A stretch of 64,000 nt of DNA, from positions 116,695,359-116,759,358 of the forward strand of contig CM037879.1 in NCBI GenBank assembly GCA_021292165.1, given 5' to 3'. Shown in pieces: positions 1 to 11,524 of this stretch. The notes below the pieces were generated by a model, which made no database searches, had not been told where the DNA came from, and worked only from the letters and a program-made list of their open reading frames with translations. The DNA comes from Shinisaurus crocodilurus (lineage: Eukaryota; Chordata; Lepidosauria; Squamata; Shinisauridae). Position 1 is the stretch's first letter. The number at the start of each line of letters is the position of its first letter. The translations under genes were made by a program, and so were the position numbers.

Positions 1-420
1 TGTATCTGCCTTGTAGTCAGATTTAACTAGAGGCCCGAGAGAGGACAGCAGTTTTAGTACAGATGTATGCAGACTACCAACTTTGTTTTAAAGGTAAAGC
101 CAAAATATAATCAAGAAGAAATATTTAAGCATACACCTTCTCCTTTGACCCAGAGAGATTATATCACTGAAGACATGTGTCAGAACTGCATATTTTTACA
201 CATGCATGTGGAGCATGGGGACGGAGAATCAGAGAAATTTGCTCTTCTTCAGGATGATAATACTATGCTTTACCTATCATACCAGTACTGATTCCCAAAT
301 GTTTTTAATGCAGTTGCCACTGGTCAGATGTGCATTACACTGCAAACAGGCTACATGCATGTTACAAACACGTACAGTAGATCCTGGTCCATAATTGCCT
401 CTATAACAATATGACATCAT
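1..420. other. Intergenic sequence without recognised feature
   Basis: AT-rich unique-looking sequence. Short open frames are present, but none has a recognisable domain, splice context or codon bias. I see no gene here. Confidence 0.5.
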
Positions 421-663
421 AGAGCCAGTGTGGCATAGCGGTTAAAGTGTTGGACTAGGACTCAGGAGATCCCGGTTCTAGTCTCCACTCAGCCATGAAG
501 CTCACTGGGTGACTTTGGACCAGTCAGTGTCTTTCAGCCTAACCTACCTCACAGGGTTGCTGTGGCTGTGGGGATAAATGGAGAGGAGGAGGATCATGTA
601 AGACACCTTGGGTTCCTTGGAGGAAAAAAGGTAGGATATAAATTTAATAATAAATTAAATAAA
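421..663 (+). repeat. tRNA-derived SINE, full length
   Basis: This copy starts with 'agccagtgtggcatagcggt', which is tRNA-like, and has A-box-like and B-box-like ('cggttctagtc') Pol III promoter segments. The body reads 'actgggtgactttgg' and 'cctacctcacagggtt'. It ends in a LINE-type tail, 'aggaaaaaaggtaggatata', with an AT-rich run. At least eight more copies, on both strands, lie in the window, which lets the family be defined internally. The combination is typical of squamate tRNA SINEs; the exact Repbase name is not claimed. Confidence 0.85.
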
Positions 664-863
664 TACATTACAACTTCCAGTGTTTAGACAGAAAATCCAT
701 TTGTGTATGTGTGTTGGGGTTAATGTGAGTTGAATGGCTAATGTGCATAAAAACTAGCCGTTGTGCACATTCGCACTTCAATACATACAGTATATTGTTT
801 TCAAAGCCTTTTGTGTTTCTTGCCAGAATGATTAATTTGACTGACTATATTTTAAAATGAAGC

Positions 864-945
864 ATATTTATTTATTTATTACATTTCTATACCGCCTTTC
901 TGGTAAGGCACCCAATGCGGTTTACAATGTTTAAATAAACAAACA
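864..945 (-). repeat. SINE/LINE 3' tail fragment
   Basis: A TTTA-rich run is followed by 'ttctataccgcctttctggt' and 'aatgcggtttacaatg'. This is the reverse complement of the retroposon tail type that ends many squamate SINEs. Only the 3' end is present. Confidence 0.5.
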
Positions 946-1019
946 AATGTTACCCCCCCCCCCAAAACCAAACATACACCAGTTCTCTCAGGCCAACTGA
1001 AGGTTTCTTCTGGAGCTGC

Positions 1020-1365
1020 TGGTACAATCTCCCTGGCCTGGGCTTTTCTTCTGCCTTCCCTCTGTAGCCCCAGGGAAGGCGGGGGAGGGGCTGCCCCAAC
1101 AGTCCTCTCAGACTGTTGGGGCAGACCCTGGCCTCCCAGACCCTGGCCTGGGCTTCTCTTCTGCCTTCCCTCAGGGCACACAGGTCTTAAATAGCCCCAG
1201 GGAAGGTGGGGGAGGGGCTGCCCCAACAGTCCTCTCAGACTGTTGGGGCAGACCCTGGCCTCCCAGACCCTGGCCTGGGCTTCTCTTCTGCCTTCCCTCA
1301 GGGCACACAGGTCTTAAATAGCCCCAGGGAAGGTGGGGGAGGGGCTGCCCCAACAGGCCCATGGT
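1020..1365. repeat. Tandem repeat of about 127-bp units
   Basis: A unit containing 'ctggcctgggcttctcttct', 'cagggcacacaggtcttaaa' and 'ggggctgccccaacag' occurs about 2.5 times (copies begin near 1029, 1143 and 1270). The two complete copies are nearly identical, so the duplication is recent. Open frames across it on both strands are repeat artefacts. Confidence 0.8.
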
Positions 1366-1437
1366 GGTCATTTCAGGAGCTGATGGCATTTGCTCCCCGT
1401 CCTGGGCTTCAAACATACAGTCCATTTCATCCACAAA

Positions 1438-2871
1438 TCTATCTATATAAAAGAAAGTGTCTTGCTGACTGACTCACTCACTCATAAACGCCCAGCTCAA
1501 ACCGTTTAATCTAGGAACGTGAAATTTTGAAGGAACATTGCTTTTATGACGTAGAGCCCCACCAAGGAAGGATTTTTGGAAATTCCGTCCCTAAGGGGGT
1601 GAAAAAAGGGGGCAAAATTGCCCCACAATTATATCTCTTATGGGCAAAACAACAGGGCAGCAGTTATGCAAATCGGCCTGCAGGAGCCAATAGGAGCAGT
1701 TATGCAAATAGCCCATAGGACACTTAGAATGTTCGTATGAATTCCTGAAGGGGCCAATAGGGCTGGGTATACAAATCTCCCCTATGCCATTTAGAATGTT
1801 CTCTGAGGGGATGAAAAGGGAGGAAAACTTTTTAAATAACTGCCTGACTGAATGACTGCTGTGTGGGGGGTGTTGTCACATAGGCTCCGTCACGTTTTGA
1901 CGCATCCGACCCAAACTTGGCACACGTACTCTCCATCACCCAAGGACAAAGACTGGCAGGTTCAAATCTCCGAAAAGCCCTCGCTGCACCTGTACGGCCC
2001 AAAATAGATGAGAGCCAATGGCGTCACTTGGAATGTTCGCAGGGGCCATTCAGGAGCAGTTATGCAAATCGCTCCAATGACATATAGAATGTTCGTATGA
2101 ACTGCCACAGGGACCAATCAGGAGCGGATATGCAAATACCTCCTGTGTCAAAACAGAATGTTCATATGAACCACAGCTGGGGCGGAGCAGGGATTTCATT
2201 GTGCAGTCCCGGGGGGCGAGCAGGGATTTCATTGTGCAGTCCCGGGGGGCGAGCAGGGATTTCATTGTGCAGTCCCGGGGGGCGAGTAGGGATTTCATTG
2301 TGTAGTCCTGGGGGGGGGGGCAGAGATTTCATTGTGTAGTCCCGGGGGGGAGCAGAGATTTCATTGTGTAGTCCTGGGGGGGAGCAGGGATTTCATTGTG
2401 CAGTCCCGGGGGGGGGGGGAGCTGGGATTTCATTGTTGTGTAGTCCCGGGGGGGGGTGAAGCTGGGATTTCATTACATAGTCCTGGGGGGGGAGCAGGGA
2501 TTTCATTGTGCAGTCCTGGGGGGGGGGGGAACAGGGATTTCACTGTGTAGTCATGGGGGGGGAAACAGTGATTTCATTGTGCAGTCCTAGGGGGCCAGGG
2601 ATTTCATTGTGTAATCCAGGGAGGGAAGCAGGGATTTCATTGTGCAGTCCCAGGGGAGCTGGTAGTCCCGGGGGAGCTGGTAGTCCTGGGGGGGGGGGGG
2701 GCTAGGATTCATTATGTAGTCCCGTGGGACCTTTCCTATGGAGTGATTCAAAACAGCGGTCAGCGACCTTAAGGAATTTCAAACAAATAGTGCCTATAGG
2801 AAAATGACAACCCGTGCAAACTTGGCACGGTCACTCTTCATCACGCGAGCGAAGCTGCGGGCAAAAGCTAG
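1438..2871 (+). mobile_element. Non-autonomous Helitron with internal minisatellite
   Basis: The 5' end reads 'TCTATCTATATAAAAG' after an A. The 3' end reads 'cgagcgaagctgcgggcaaa' then 'agctag' and is followed by T. These are the TC...CTAG ends and A/T target of Helitrons, with a short imperfect GC-rich hairpin (AGC-GAA-GCT) just before the CTAG. There are no terminal inverted repeats and no target-site duplication, as expected for rolling-circle insertion. No Rep/helicase coding sequence is present, so mobility would depend on an autonomous element elsewhere. About 550 bp of the interior is a G-rich minisatellite. The start could be 1438 or 1442, because TC occurs at both. Confidence 0.75.
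2165..2720. repeat. G-rich minisatellite (about 32-bp unit) inside the Helitron
   Basis: About 16 units share 'gcagggatttcattgtgcag' followed by 'tcccggggggcga'. The G tract after 'tcc(c/t)' varies from about 6 to 13 bases between units and the spacing varies with it. Several apparent open frames in both strands (for example 'FHCVVLGG') come only from this repeat. Confidence 0.9.
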
Positions 2872-3098
2872 TACATAATATAAAGAAGTTGCTACATACG
2901 GGGGGGGGGATCTAGCACAAAGCTAAAATGAGTAGAGATATATACCATGAATCTTTACTTGTTGTCCACTTTCTTAATGTTTATAGTCATCTCAGATAGT
3001 GACTCTGCTGTTACTAAATTTTATTATTGACTACTAGTTTTGGATTTGGGGTGGGGTTGCTGCTTTTAGCTTGTTGAGAATATGTTTAATAATCATTC

Positions 3099-3130
<32 letters not shown>

Positions 3131-4274
3131 TTATTTAAGCCATTTTTTCAAGGGGGAAAATGGGGTAAAATTATTTAAATAAATAATCAGAAACAGGTTG
3201 TTATTCTTAGAAATGTATATTTTTTTTAATGCTAAAAACCATTTCTTTTTCCCTTAGCACTGTCAGTTTTTCATTGGCTTGACCCACATGTGTCTTTGCC
3301 TGGCCTGGGTTTAAGGGACTTGGAATAAATGCAGCTGGTTTTCATGCGAATGTGTTTGGTAGTTTGAAGAAAGGCTGTGAGTCATGTCATAAAAACAGCT
3401 GCCTCTGTCTTTCCCAACCAGCCAGGAATAAGCTGACAATAACAAAGCCTTGAATGAAAACACCTCGACTTTTCATGCAAGGACAAAAGGTGGTCATTAT
3501 GCATACCAGGAAGGTTCTTTCATAGCTGGTAATTACACATAAATTGGAGAGTTACAATTTTTTTTAAAAAAAAAAATCATTTTTCTCTTCATTTATTTAG
3601 AATGTGATTTCTGCAGTCATTATATAATTTCTGGTATTTTTTCAGCAACATTATTAAGAACAAATAAGCTTACTGTTTCTGAAATGATTCTAAAGATGCA
3701 AATACAGAAGTTTCATCATGGAACTGGTCTTTCAGCTTGCAGCAAATTAATGGAGCCTTTTTTTAAAAAAAATAATAGAAACTTAACTTTTTTCAGTGGG
3801 AAGATGAGATCAATTACTATCTTTGGGGGGATTTTTTTTTTAAAGCAAATTAGCCTCATTATCACTGATGTATTATTTCAATCTCTGAATTTTTCTCAGG
3901 GTCTCCTCTCTGAAGGAAGCTTCCTATGATGACTGACCTCAAGCACAATGCAACGGTGGCTCACCATGTTGTGCGAACCAGGTCAATGCCTGATATAGCA
4001 AGAACAGTTTCCAGCCACCCTAGTTGCCCTTTCCCAGAAGACATCAACCTATCAAAGTGCTGTTATTTCATGACAACCAATAATGAATTCACATTCGTAG
4101 TATGGAGTTGTCAGTAAGTAAGATACTAAGCAGAGTGGCTCAGTTAAAAAGATGAGGAAATAGGCTGGTGTTTTAAAAATGAAATCTAAGGAAGTAGATC
4201 ATGAAAATGTTGCTGCGTCCCATGCTGATGTTCAGTGCTCCAGCCATCAGGCAGCCAGCCATGATTTCATTCAG
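2872..4274. other. Unique AT-rich sequence with a TA microsatellite
   Basis: It contains a (TA)n run near 3108-3131 and poly-A/poly-T tracts near 3560. No gene or complete mobile element is recognised. Confidence 0.4.
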
Positions 4275-5068
4275 GATACTCTATTTATTGTACGCCTGCG
4301 AAACATGGACTATCTATAAACGTCATTTCCATCTCCTTGAAAGATTTCATCAACGTTGCCTCCGGAAAATCCTGCGAATTACTTGGGAAGATAGGTGAAC
4401 AAATGTCAGTGTACTGGAAGAAGCAAAGACTACTAGCGTTGAAAAAATGATCCTTCAACGCCAACTTCAATGGACCGGTCATGTTGTTTGAATGCCTGAC
4501 TGCCATCTCCCAAAGCAGTTACTTTATTCCCAACTCAAGGATGGAAAGCGGAATATCGGTGGTCAGTATAAGAGGTTTAAAGATGTTCTTAAGGCTAATC
4601 TAAAAAAATGCAATATAAACATCGAAAACTGGGAAGCTCTGGCCCATGAACGATCTAACTGGAGGTTGGCCTTTCACAAAGGTTCCATGGACTTTGAAGA
4701 AGCCCGAATGCAAGGTGAAAGGGAGAAACGTGCTAAGCGAAAAGCACGTCAAACGAATCCTTTACAGGACCATCTTTTTATTTTATTTATTTATTTATTT
4801 ATTATATTTATACCCCGTCTTTTTTCCTGCAAGGAACCCAAGGCGGCTTACATATTCCTCCTCCTCTCCATTTTATCCTCACAACAACCCTGTGAGGTAG
4901 GTTAGGCTGAGAGTCAGTGACTGGCTGTGGGGATCTAGAATTGGCCTCCACAGTGACTTATGGACCCATTGCTAGAGTCTACACATTTTTTTTAGAATTT
5001 CCTCTTTTTAAAATTTTCTTTTTGTAATTTTATCCTGGAAGACAATCTTACTCGGTCATGAGTGATCA
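4275..5068 (+). pseudogene. Non-LTR retrotransposon 3' fragment, copy 1, interrupted by a SINE
   Basis: The conceptual translation contains LLYACETWTIYKRHFHLLER and ITWEDR, then, after a stop or frame change, KQLLYSQLKDGKRNIGGQYK and NWEALAHERSNWRLAFHKG. This is the region after the reverse-transcriptase domain in a class of LINEs that carry a C-terminal C2H2-like finger. A SINE piece (about 4778-4930) replaces part of the finger; the LINE resumes at 'ggatctagaattggcctcca'. It is dead: there are stops and no upstream RT. The clade (RTE-like or Jockey-like) is not resolved. A near-identical copy lies at 10.2-10.9 kb. Confidence 0.75.
4778..4930 (-). repeat. 5'-truncated SINE (reverse) in the LINE fragment
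   Basis: It reads TTTATT-repeat, 'ataccccgtcttttttcctg', 'ggcggcttacatattcctcc', 'caacaaccctgtgaggtagg', 'tcagtgactgg'. It is the reverse of the SINE at 421-663 and lacks the tRNA head. Comparison with the intact LINE copy shows that the finger-coding segment was lost at the insertion site. Confidence 0.85.
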
Positions 5069-7512
5069 CCTATGTATGTATGTATTCCATATGCCACGCC
5101 ACCACCCTGGTTTCCAATTTCCCCTCCCCAACAGACACTCAGAATTCTGTAGGCACTGAGCATGCTCAGTCCTCATTGGGCTTTTTGGGGGGTGCCCCCA
5201 TAGGGTTCCCCCCAAAAAAAAATATTTTTCTTGCTTCTGCAAAACATGGGGTTCCCCTGAGTGTAGTGATACCTTCCACTTATTTCTCAATAGTCCTGTT
5301 TTCGTTTGTCCACTTTGCCATCTAGATTTAGAGATGAAAATGTCCCAATGCATGAGAAGGAGAGAGGGCAAGAGGGAGATGGTTGCTGGCAGCTGCTGCT
5401 GTCACAACTGGTCCTGGGATGCAAATAGGGGGAGGCAGAGAATGAGGATTGGTGTACTCTCTGCTGATGTCAGAATGGCCCTTAACACTGCATTGAAAGA
5501 GGCGCTTCCTTGCTACTCTTCCTGGGGAGATGGGTCCTATCAGGAGATATACCCATGAGGAAGGTCACAGGTTTCCTGAGCTAAATGCAGTGTATTGCTT
5601 TTCCTTCCATCACAGCTTTCTGACAGCACTTCTGCCTGCCTGGGAGAAAATCAGGAGGAGGAGATGATCAGATACACCTGCTCACAGATATCTGAAATAT
5701 TTTTACTGTTGTTGCTATGAATTATCCAGACAAAATGAACTACTTTTAAGCCCTAATGATTTAAGTGGCAGATATTTAAGTAAGAAGCTATTTAAGTAAA
5801 GTGGCTAGATTGTATTACTACTATACCACTACCACGACTATTTTAGTTATACAGCACCTATATACAAAGAACCTAATCCAGACAGGGGTGGACTGTTTTG
5901 TCTTTGGCTGGTTCTTGCACATACTAAATACAGGGTGTAATAATAAGTCCTGCACCACAACAACCTACAGTTTAGAAACAGACAAAAGGGAGAGGATAGC
6001 AAGAGAACCAGAATATTCAGATAATCATTTAAACAGTTTTATGGGGTTGTGGTATTTTATTGATAATTATTTTAGCGTGTGTGTTAATTTATTTGTAAGT
6101 CACCTTGAGGTTTTGTTTTAGAAAGGCATCTAAGAAATGTAAACAACAAAAATTAATAATGATATTGTAATCGTATACCCAAATGTTAAATGGTCAAAAT
6201 CGCTTAAGATACAGAATATAATTAAGCTTTCAGACAGAATGAATCAGTCAATAGTAAAGAAGAAAAATTAGGAGGGAAATGCAAACAGGCAGATGGGAAA
6301 CAGTTTCTATATTGCCGCTCTAGGGCATACCCAGACGGCAGTTTCCCACGCTCTCTATTCAGTGCTTGCCCACTAAACCAGAAATGGAGGAAGTGGGACA
6401 AAGTGGGTTGCCTGAAAAAGCAGGTACCTTTTCTTACAAGTTCAAGGACACTCTTGCAAGTACAAATCACATCGCCAGTACTGGCTCTGCAATCATTGTC
6501 GCTTCCTGCAGGGAACAGGTGGAGGACCAGCCCAGGATGAAATCATTTGGATCCATATTCACCCCCCTCCAAAATCATTCCCTATTATTTCTGAAGTTCA
6601 GAGAAAAGTGTGGATCCTTATGTAGCCAAAACAGCACTATCATGTACAAGAGGGAGATAAGAGCAGAGTAGGAAACCCCCAAGGTTTGCAGAAGAAAGAA
6701 AAAACAGCCCAATGAGGACTGGATATACACAGGGCCCTGTAATGCTAAGAACATTTAAAAAAAATAATAAAATTAAGCCCTGCTAAATCAGACCAAAAGC
6801 CAATCTAGTTCAGTATTGTGTTCACACATTGGCCAACTGGATGCCTATGGGAAGCCCACAGGCAGAACAGGAGGGCAACAGCTGCCCATTTGAGTGCAAA
6901 TGCTGACCATCGGAGGAAAAAAACAGAAAACTGGGTGGGAGGGGAAATGGAGTAGAGAGCTTCGGTTATTGGAAGGTATAGAAATGTAATTAATTAAATA
7001 AATAAATAATAGTGCGGTGCTGAATTTCCCCCCATTTTTTATTCATTCTCATTCAATTTGATTGAAAAGACATTGTTTTTGGAAAAAAAATTCAAAGGAA
7101 ATAAAATTAGAGAGAAATTCTGATGGGTTGAGTTTGGGGTTCTTGTGCGTACATGAGGAGCAATATATCTCCTGCAATTATTCTCTGCCTTGGTTTTGTT
7201 GTTGTTTTGTTTTACTGAATGGCCGAGTCTCTAAGATCACAATTCTTTTCTTGCCAATGTCCAAGTCCCATATGTATACCTTCATTTGTGGCACCAGGAA
7301 AAGAAAGTATCCACTAGCAACCTCATCACTGCTGAACAATTTATCCCCGCTTTTGAATGGCTCCTCCCCTAGAACAGAGGGGCATTTCCCACTGGTGCCT
7401 CTTCACCTTGCATAGGTGATATTTCTCTTCAGTCCTTAGTGCACTATGGGTGCACAACCTACAGGAGGTAGTCATGGTCACCGATTTGGATGGCTTTAAA
7501 ATGGGATTAGAC
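5069..7512. other. Intergenic sequence, no gene recognised
   Basis: Mostly unique sequence. A degraded dispersed repeat lies at about 6785-6920 ('aaatcagaccaaaagccaat'...'ggaagcccacaggcagaaca'); a relative is at 62.83-62.95 kb. Open frames up to about 117 codons lack recognisable domains. Confidence 0.4.
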
Positions 7513-7858
7513 CAGTGCTTCTCAAATAGAGGGCGGGCCCCCCAGGGGGGGCGTGAGGCTCTGTAAAGGGGGGCTCGTTTGACCTCAGTTAAAAGTTTTT
7601 TTTAATATTGTGTTCCTTTAAATCCTGTGCTCCTTTAAATCTTTTCTGCTACAGTTAATAAAGCTATTCTTTGTTGTAAATTGATCCACATTTCTTTCTT
7701 TTTTTATTCTCTTATACGTTAATAAGGATACAGTGTTATGCAGAGGTGTACTTATAACAATTTTATAGACAAATGATACTATTTACAGTCGCGCGGGGGG
7801 CGCGAAATGTTTTCTTCTTCCTAGGGGGGGCATGACAGAAAATAATTGAGAAGCACTG
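7513..7858. mobile_element. hAT MITE with perfect 8-bp TSD
   Basis: The ends are CAGTGCTTCTCAAAT and ATTGAGAAGCACTG, inverted relative to each other. Both sides are flanked by the 8-bp TSD GATTAGAC (7505-7512 and 7859-7866). An 8-bp TSD with CAG...CTG termini identifies the hAT superfamily. There is no coding capacity. Confidence 0.9.
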
Positions 7859-8179
7859 GATTAGACCTGTTATCCGTGGCTACTAATACTGATGATGGCT
7901 ATATGCTACCTCCAGTGTTGGAAGCAGTATGCCTCTGTATGTCAGTTACTGGGGAACATGGGAGGGAGGGTGCTATTGAACTCACGCCCTACTTGTGGGC
8001 AGAGGCAGTGGCCCACTAGGGTTGGAGCCCCAAATCTTTCATTTGGAGCCCCGAATCTCTGGGAGGCCATGGCCATCTGCCCCACCACCTGCTGTCCATG
8101 GGCACTTGCTGAAATAAAGGTACAGGGGCCCTGATCATCTCTGTTGCATCTGATCCTCCTGGATGAACTGGCCTTTTGC

Positions 8180-8507
8180 CCACATGTGTGTCGCCTCCTT
8201 CTGTGCCCCCCTGAATCTTTCTGCCTGAGGTTTTTTTTTTTCTGAAATCAAATTCCCTCCTCTCCTCTGTCCATACATCCTTTCTTTTATTTTTACAAAT
8301 AGGGGTGTCCTTAGGAGACAGAGTCCTTGACAGACACACACACACACAGAGACATGCACGCACGCACGCACGCACGCAGACTTTAGAGCATATATAAATT
8401 AGCAAATGCAAATTTGTGCTTCTTTTTTTGTCCTGTTGGCCTGGATCTTTTTGGTACCTAGCACCGCCCTTAGTTCCCACTGCCCCCACCAAGGCAAAAA
8501 AAAAAAA

Positions 8508-8539
<32 letters not shown>

Positions 8540-8545
8540 AATTGC
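8180..8545. repeat. Dispersed repeat with CA, ACGC and GAAA microsatellites
   Basis: The stretch 'tttctgcctgaggt' ... 'gcaaatgcaaatttgtgctt' ... 'ggtacctagcaccgccc' is the reverse-complement relative of 17.87-18.06 kb inside the first gene-carrying hAT, so both are copies of one interspersed repeat. Microsatellites: (CA)n near 8332, (ACGC)n near 8352, (GAAA)n near 8509-8541. Confidence 0.6.
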
Positions 8546-9650
8546 CACATCAGAAGTATGGAGTGCAAAACTGGGCACTGTGTGGCACCCCAACAGAATG
8601 CAGCCCATGGGTGGGTCCAGGGTGGTGAGTTGAACCTCACAAAGTTGCTAGATTTGATAATGCCCATCAACTTTCCCTATCAACTTTCAACCAGTTTGTG
8701 AGGAAAGTCTTGAAGAAGAATGGGAGAGTTTGTTTTTGTTTTTCAAAAAGAAAGATAAAAGTAACCACTCTATAATTTGGGAGTTCATAAAGATGCATTT
8801 ACCAGTGTGAATGCATATCACAGGGTCTTCAATAAAACACTTGTCTTTATCTCCAGATCAAACACAGAAACTCATTTACAAGTGAATGTCGTTTCATCTT
8901 TGCCAGCTTGCATAGTGCACCTTATTTGCATGCCTTTGTTTCTCCAGCAGAGTGCTATACCAGTCTTCTACAGCTGATGTGAGCTGTACTCAAGACCTGC
9001 TACTGGCTACTAGACTTGGCAGTTGATTTAACTACGGTAGTTGCAAACTTGAATGCATGTAGGAAGTGGAAAGTCGTTGTCCAAAAGCAGGTATTGGATA
9101 AGTAATGTTCATAAGAAACAACACTTAGTATTTTTTTTAAAGTAACAGAATTGTGGGTTGATAATAAGGGTGATGAAATAGGGCAAAATTCAGATTATTC
9201 ATTGGGTCCCTGGGCCACCTGATGTCATTGCATCCCCAGCTGAAGTGCCTGCCCCCAGACAAAGGCACTGCCTGGAAGAGCTGTTACAAAGCAGCCCCAA
9301 ATTCAGCTGCTTGGGCAAGAAGGGCCTGTATCTGGAGGGGGACCACGGTTTTGGGGTCTTAGAGAAGAGCAGAAAAGCAAGTTCCATAGAATATTGAGGC
9401 CCTACATAACCCAAGTGAACCTGCTTATTTCTTGCAAACAAGTTTTTGCCCAGCCATTGTGCTCTGATTGCCTTAATTCCTTGGTGTTGCCACTTGCAAA
9501 TTTCAGGTCTTGCCTCAGGGCAACAGGCACAGAAGCCCCCACCATGAAATATTTTATGCTGATTTCGAATCTTCTTGTTTAAGCCAGAGGGAAGGAAAAA
9601 TTAAGAATTCAACACCATGTAAAGCTGTAAAACCTCAAAAACCCAATATT

Positions 9651-9991
9651 GACTGGGTTCAGACAACACTAATCCACACTCAACGGTTGAGTATGGCTTG
9701 AGTGTGAGCCATCGTTGAACCATGGGTTGTTGTTGAAACATAGGTTATCATGTTGTCTGAACCCAGCTGTGCTTACAAGCCATGGCTTGTTCACCATGAA
9801 CAACCAATGAAGAGAACCCATGGTTTGTTGTTGGGTTGTGAACTGTGGGTTGTTCACTATGGTTTGTTATCTCAGCTGGGTTCAACAACATGATAACCCA
9901 CGTTTCAACAACAACCCATGGTTCAATGACAACCCACACTCATCCCATACTCGACACTTGAGAGTGGGTTATCGTGTTGTCTGAACCAGTC
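9651..9991. repeat. Long foldback MITE
   Basis: The terminal segments GACTGGGTTCAGACAACA and TGTTGTCTGAACCAGTC are inverted copies. The interior is rich in 'aacccatggttcaa'-type inverted repeats, giving extended secondary structure. Related termini ('gcgaacccagtcagtg', 'gtgaacccagtcac') occur near 19.24 and 19.33 kb. Superfamily is not assigned. Confidence 0.6.
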
Positions 9992-10159
9992 ACTGTGTAA
10001 GCAGACATGGCTACGAGACTTTTTGTCACCTTTGTTTAAGACAATCATTAAAATCTTCATGGCTATCTTGCTCAGGGGGTCTGTGATAGCTGGAGATATT
10101 TATGCAATTATGCAAGATTTTCTTTATCTTGGCAGCTTTATCTTGGCAGCTATCTTTCT

Positions 10160-10900
10160 GTTACAGCTAACATCGACAGTGAAATCCAGCATCGTTTGAG
10201 CTCCGCAAGTGCCAAACACTGGTTTATGAAGCCATTGTATTACCAACTTTATTGTATGCCTGCGAAACATGGACTATCTATAAACGTCACTTCCACCTCC
10301 TTGAAAGATTTCATCAACGTTGCCTCCGATAAATCCTGCGAATTACTTGGGAAGATAGGCGAACAAATGTCAGTGTACTGGAAGAAGCAAAGACTACTAG
10401 CGTTGAAAAAATGATCCTTCAATGCCAACTTCAGTGGACCGGTCATGTTGTTTGAATGGCTGACTGCCGTCTCCCAAAGCAGTTACTTTATTCCCAACTC
10501 AAGGATGGAAAGCGGAATATCGGTGGTCAATATAAGAGGTTTAAAGATGTTCATAAGGCTAATCTAAAAAAATGCAATATAAACATCGAAAACTGGGAAG
10601 CTCTGGCCCATGAACGATCTAACTGGAGGTTGGCCTTTCACAAAGGATTCATGGACTTTGAAGAAGCCCGAGTGCAAGGTGAAAGGGAGAAACATGCTAA
10701 GCGAAAAGCACGTCAAATGAATCCTTTACAGGACCATCTTCCATCTGGTAACCTGTGTCCTCACTGTGGGAAGCTGTGTGGATCTAGAATTGGCCTCCAC
10801 AGTCACTTACGGACCCATGCTAGAGTCTACACAATCTTCTTTAGAATTTCCTCCTTTTATCCTGGAAGACAATCTTACTCAGTCAGGAGTGATCACCTGA
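10160..10900 (+). pseudogene. Non-LTR retrotransposon 3' fragment, copy 2
   Basis: Same family as 4275-5068. The upstream piece (NIDSEIQHRLSSAS) is joined after a deletion to the 'TWTIYKRH' region out of frame. The downstream frame (10456-11010) is open for 184 codons and contains KQLLYSQLKDGKRNIGGQYK, the NWEALAHERSNWRLAFHKG block and an intact finger, LCPHCGKLCGSRIGLHSHLR. The C-X2-C...H-X3-H pattern identifies it as the element's C-terminal zinc finger. It is not a host gene: the RT is missing and frames are broken upstream. Confidence 0.75.
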
Positions 10901-11524
10901 TGATGAAGATTTATGCAAAAATACTTCCCATCATCTCCCACACTTTCCTCTCATCAGGAAGCAAAGGGGACCCCATAGTCTTCTTTCTTCCCTTAATGTC
11001 TGACACTTAAAAATCCATTTCTCAACATTCTATGAGCAATCTCTGAGGAAGGACTTGTTTTATTTTATTTTAATTACTAATCCTGAGAGGAGAGATACAA
11101 AGATCAACTCAAAATCCATGGATTTTACAGAGACCGGGTTCGCATGATCACGGAGGGAAAAGAAGGCAGGGTGGCTTATTTTCCTTCCCTGCGTGTGCAA
11201 GTCAGGAGCCGTCTAATTAGCATAAAGTTGTGATGTCCAAACCCAGCAAGGGCGGCTGGCTGGGGTGGTTTACTTTTTCCTCCTCTCTGTCTCCTCTTCT
11301 GTTCTAGAGGAGGAGCTCAACAGAGCTTCCCATCACTTCAGAAGTCAGCAGATACAGAGTGGTAAATCTTTGCATTATCTTCTCTTTTTCTCATAAGTGG
11401 TCCATACTCCAATTATTCTCTTTTCCTCCCATTTTCCTAACATTTCACCCCATTCCAAACTCCAAAACACCTTGGCTTTGGAGCTCCATGTTGCTCTTTT
11501 CTGCCTCTCCATCCATTTTCTTCG

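Noticed and set aside
2165..2720. CRISPR-like array (regular repeats of about 32 bp).
   Set aside because: There are no unique spacers. Units are contiguous, variable in length and lie in a eukaryotic Helitron.
10456..11010. 184-codon frame with a C2H2 finger as a host zinc-finger gene.
   Set aside because: It is the 3' part of a LINE that also occurs at 4.3-5.1 kb, with RT-adjacent motifs upstream.
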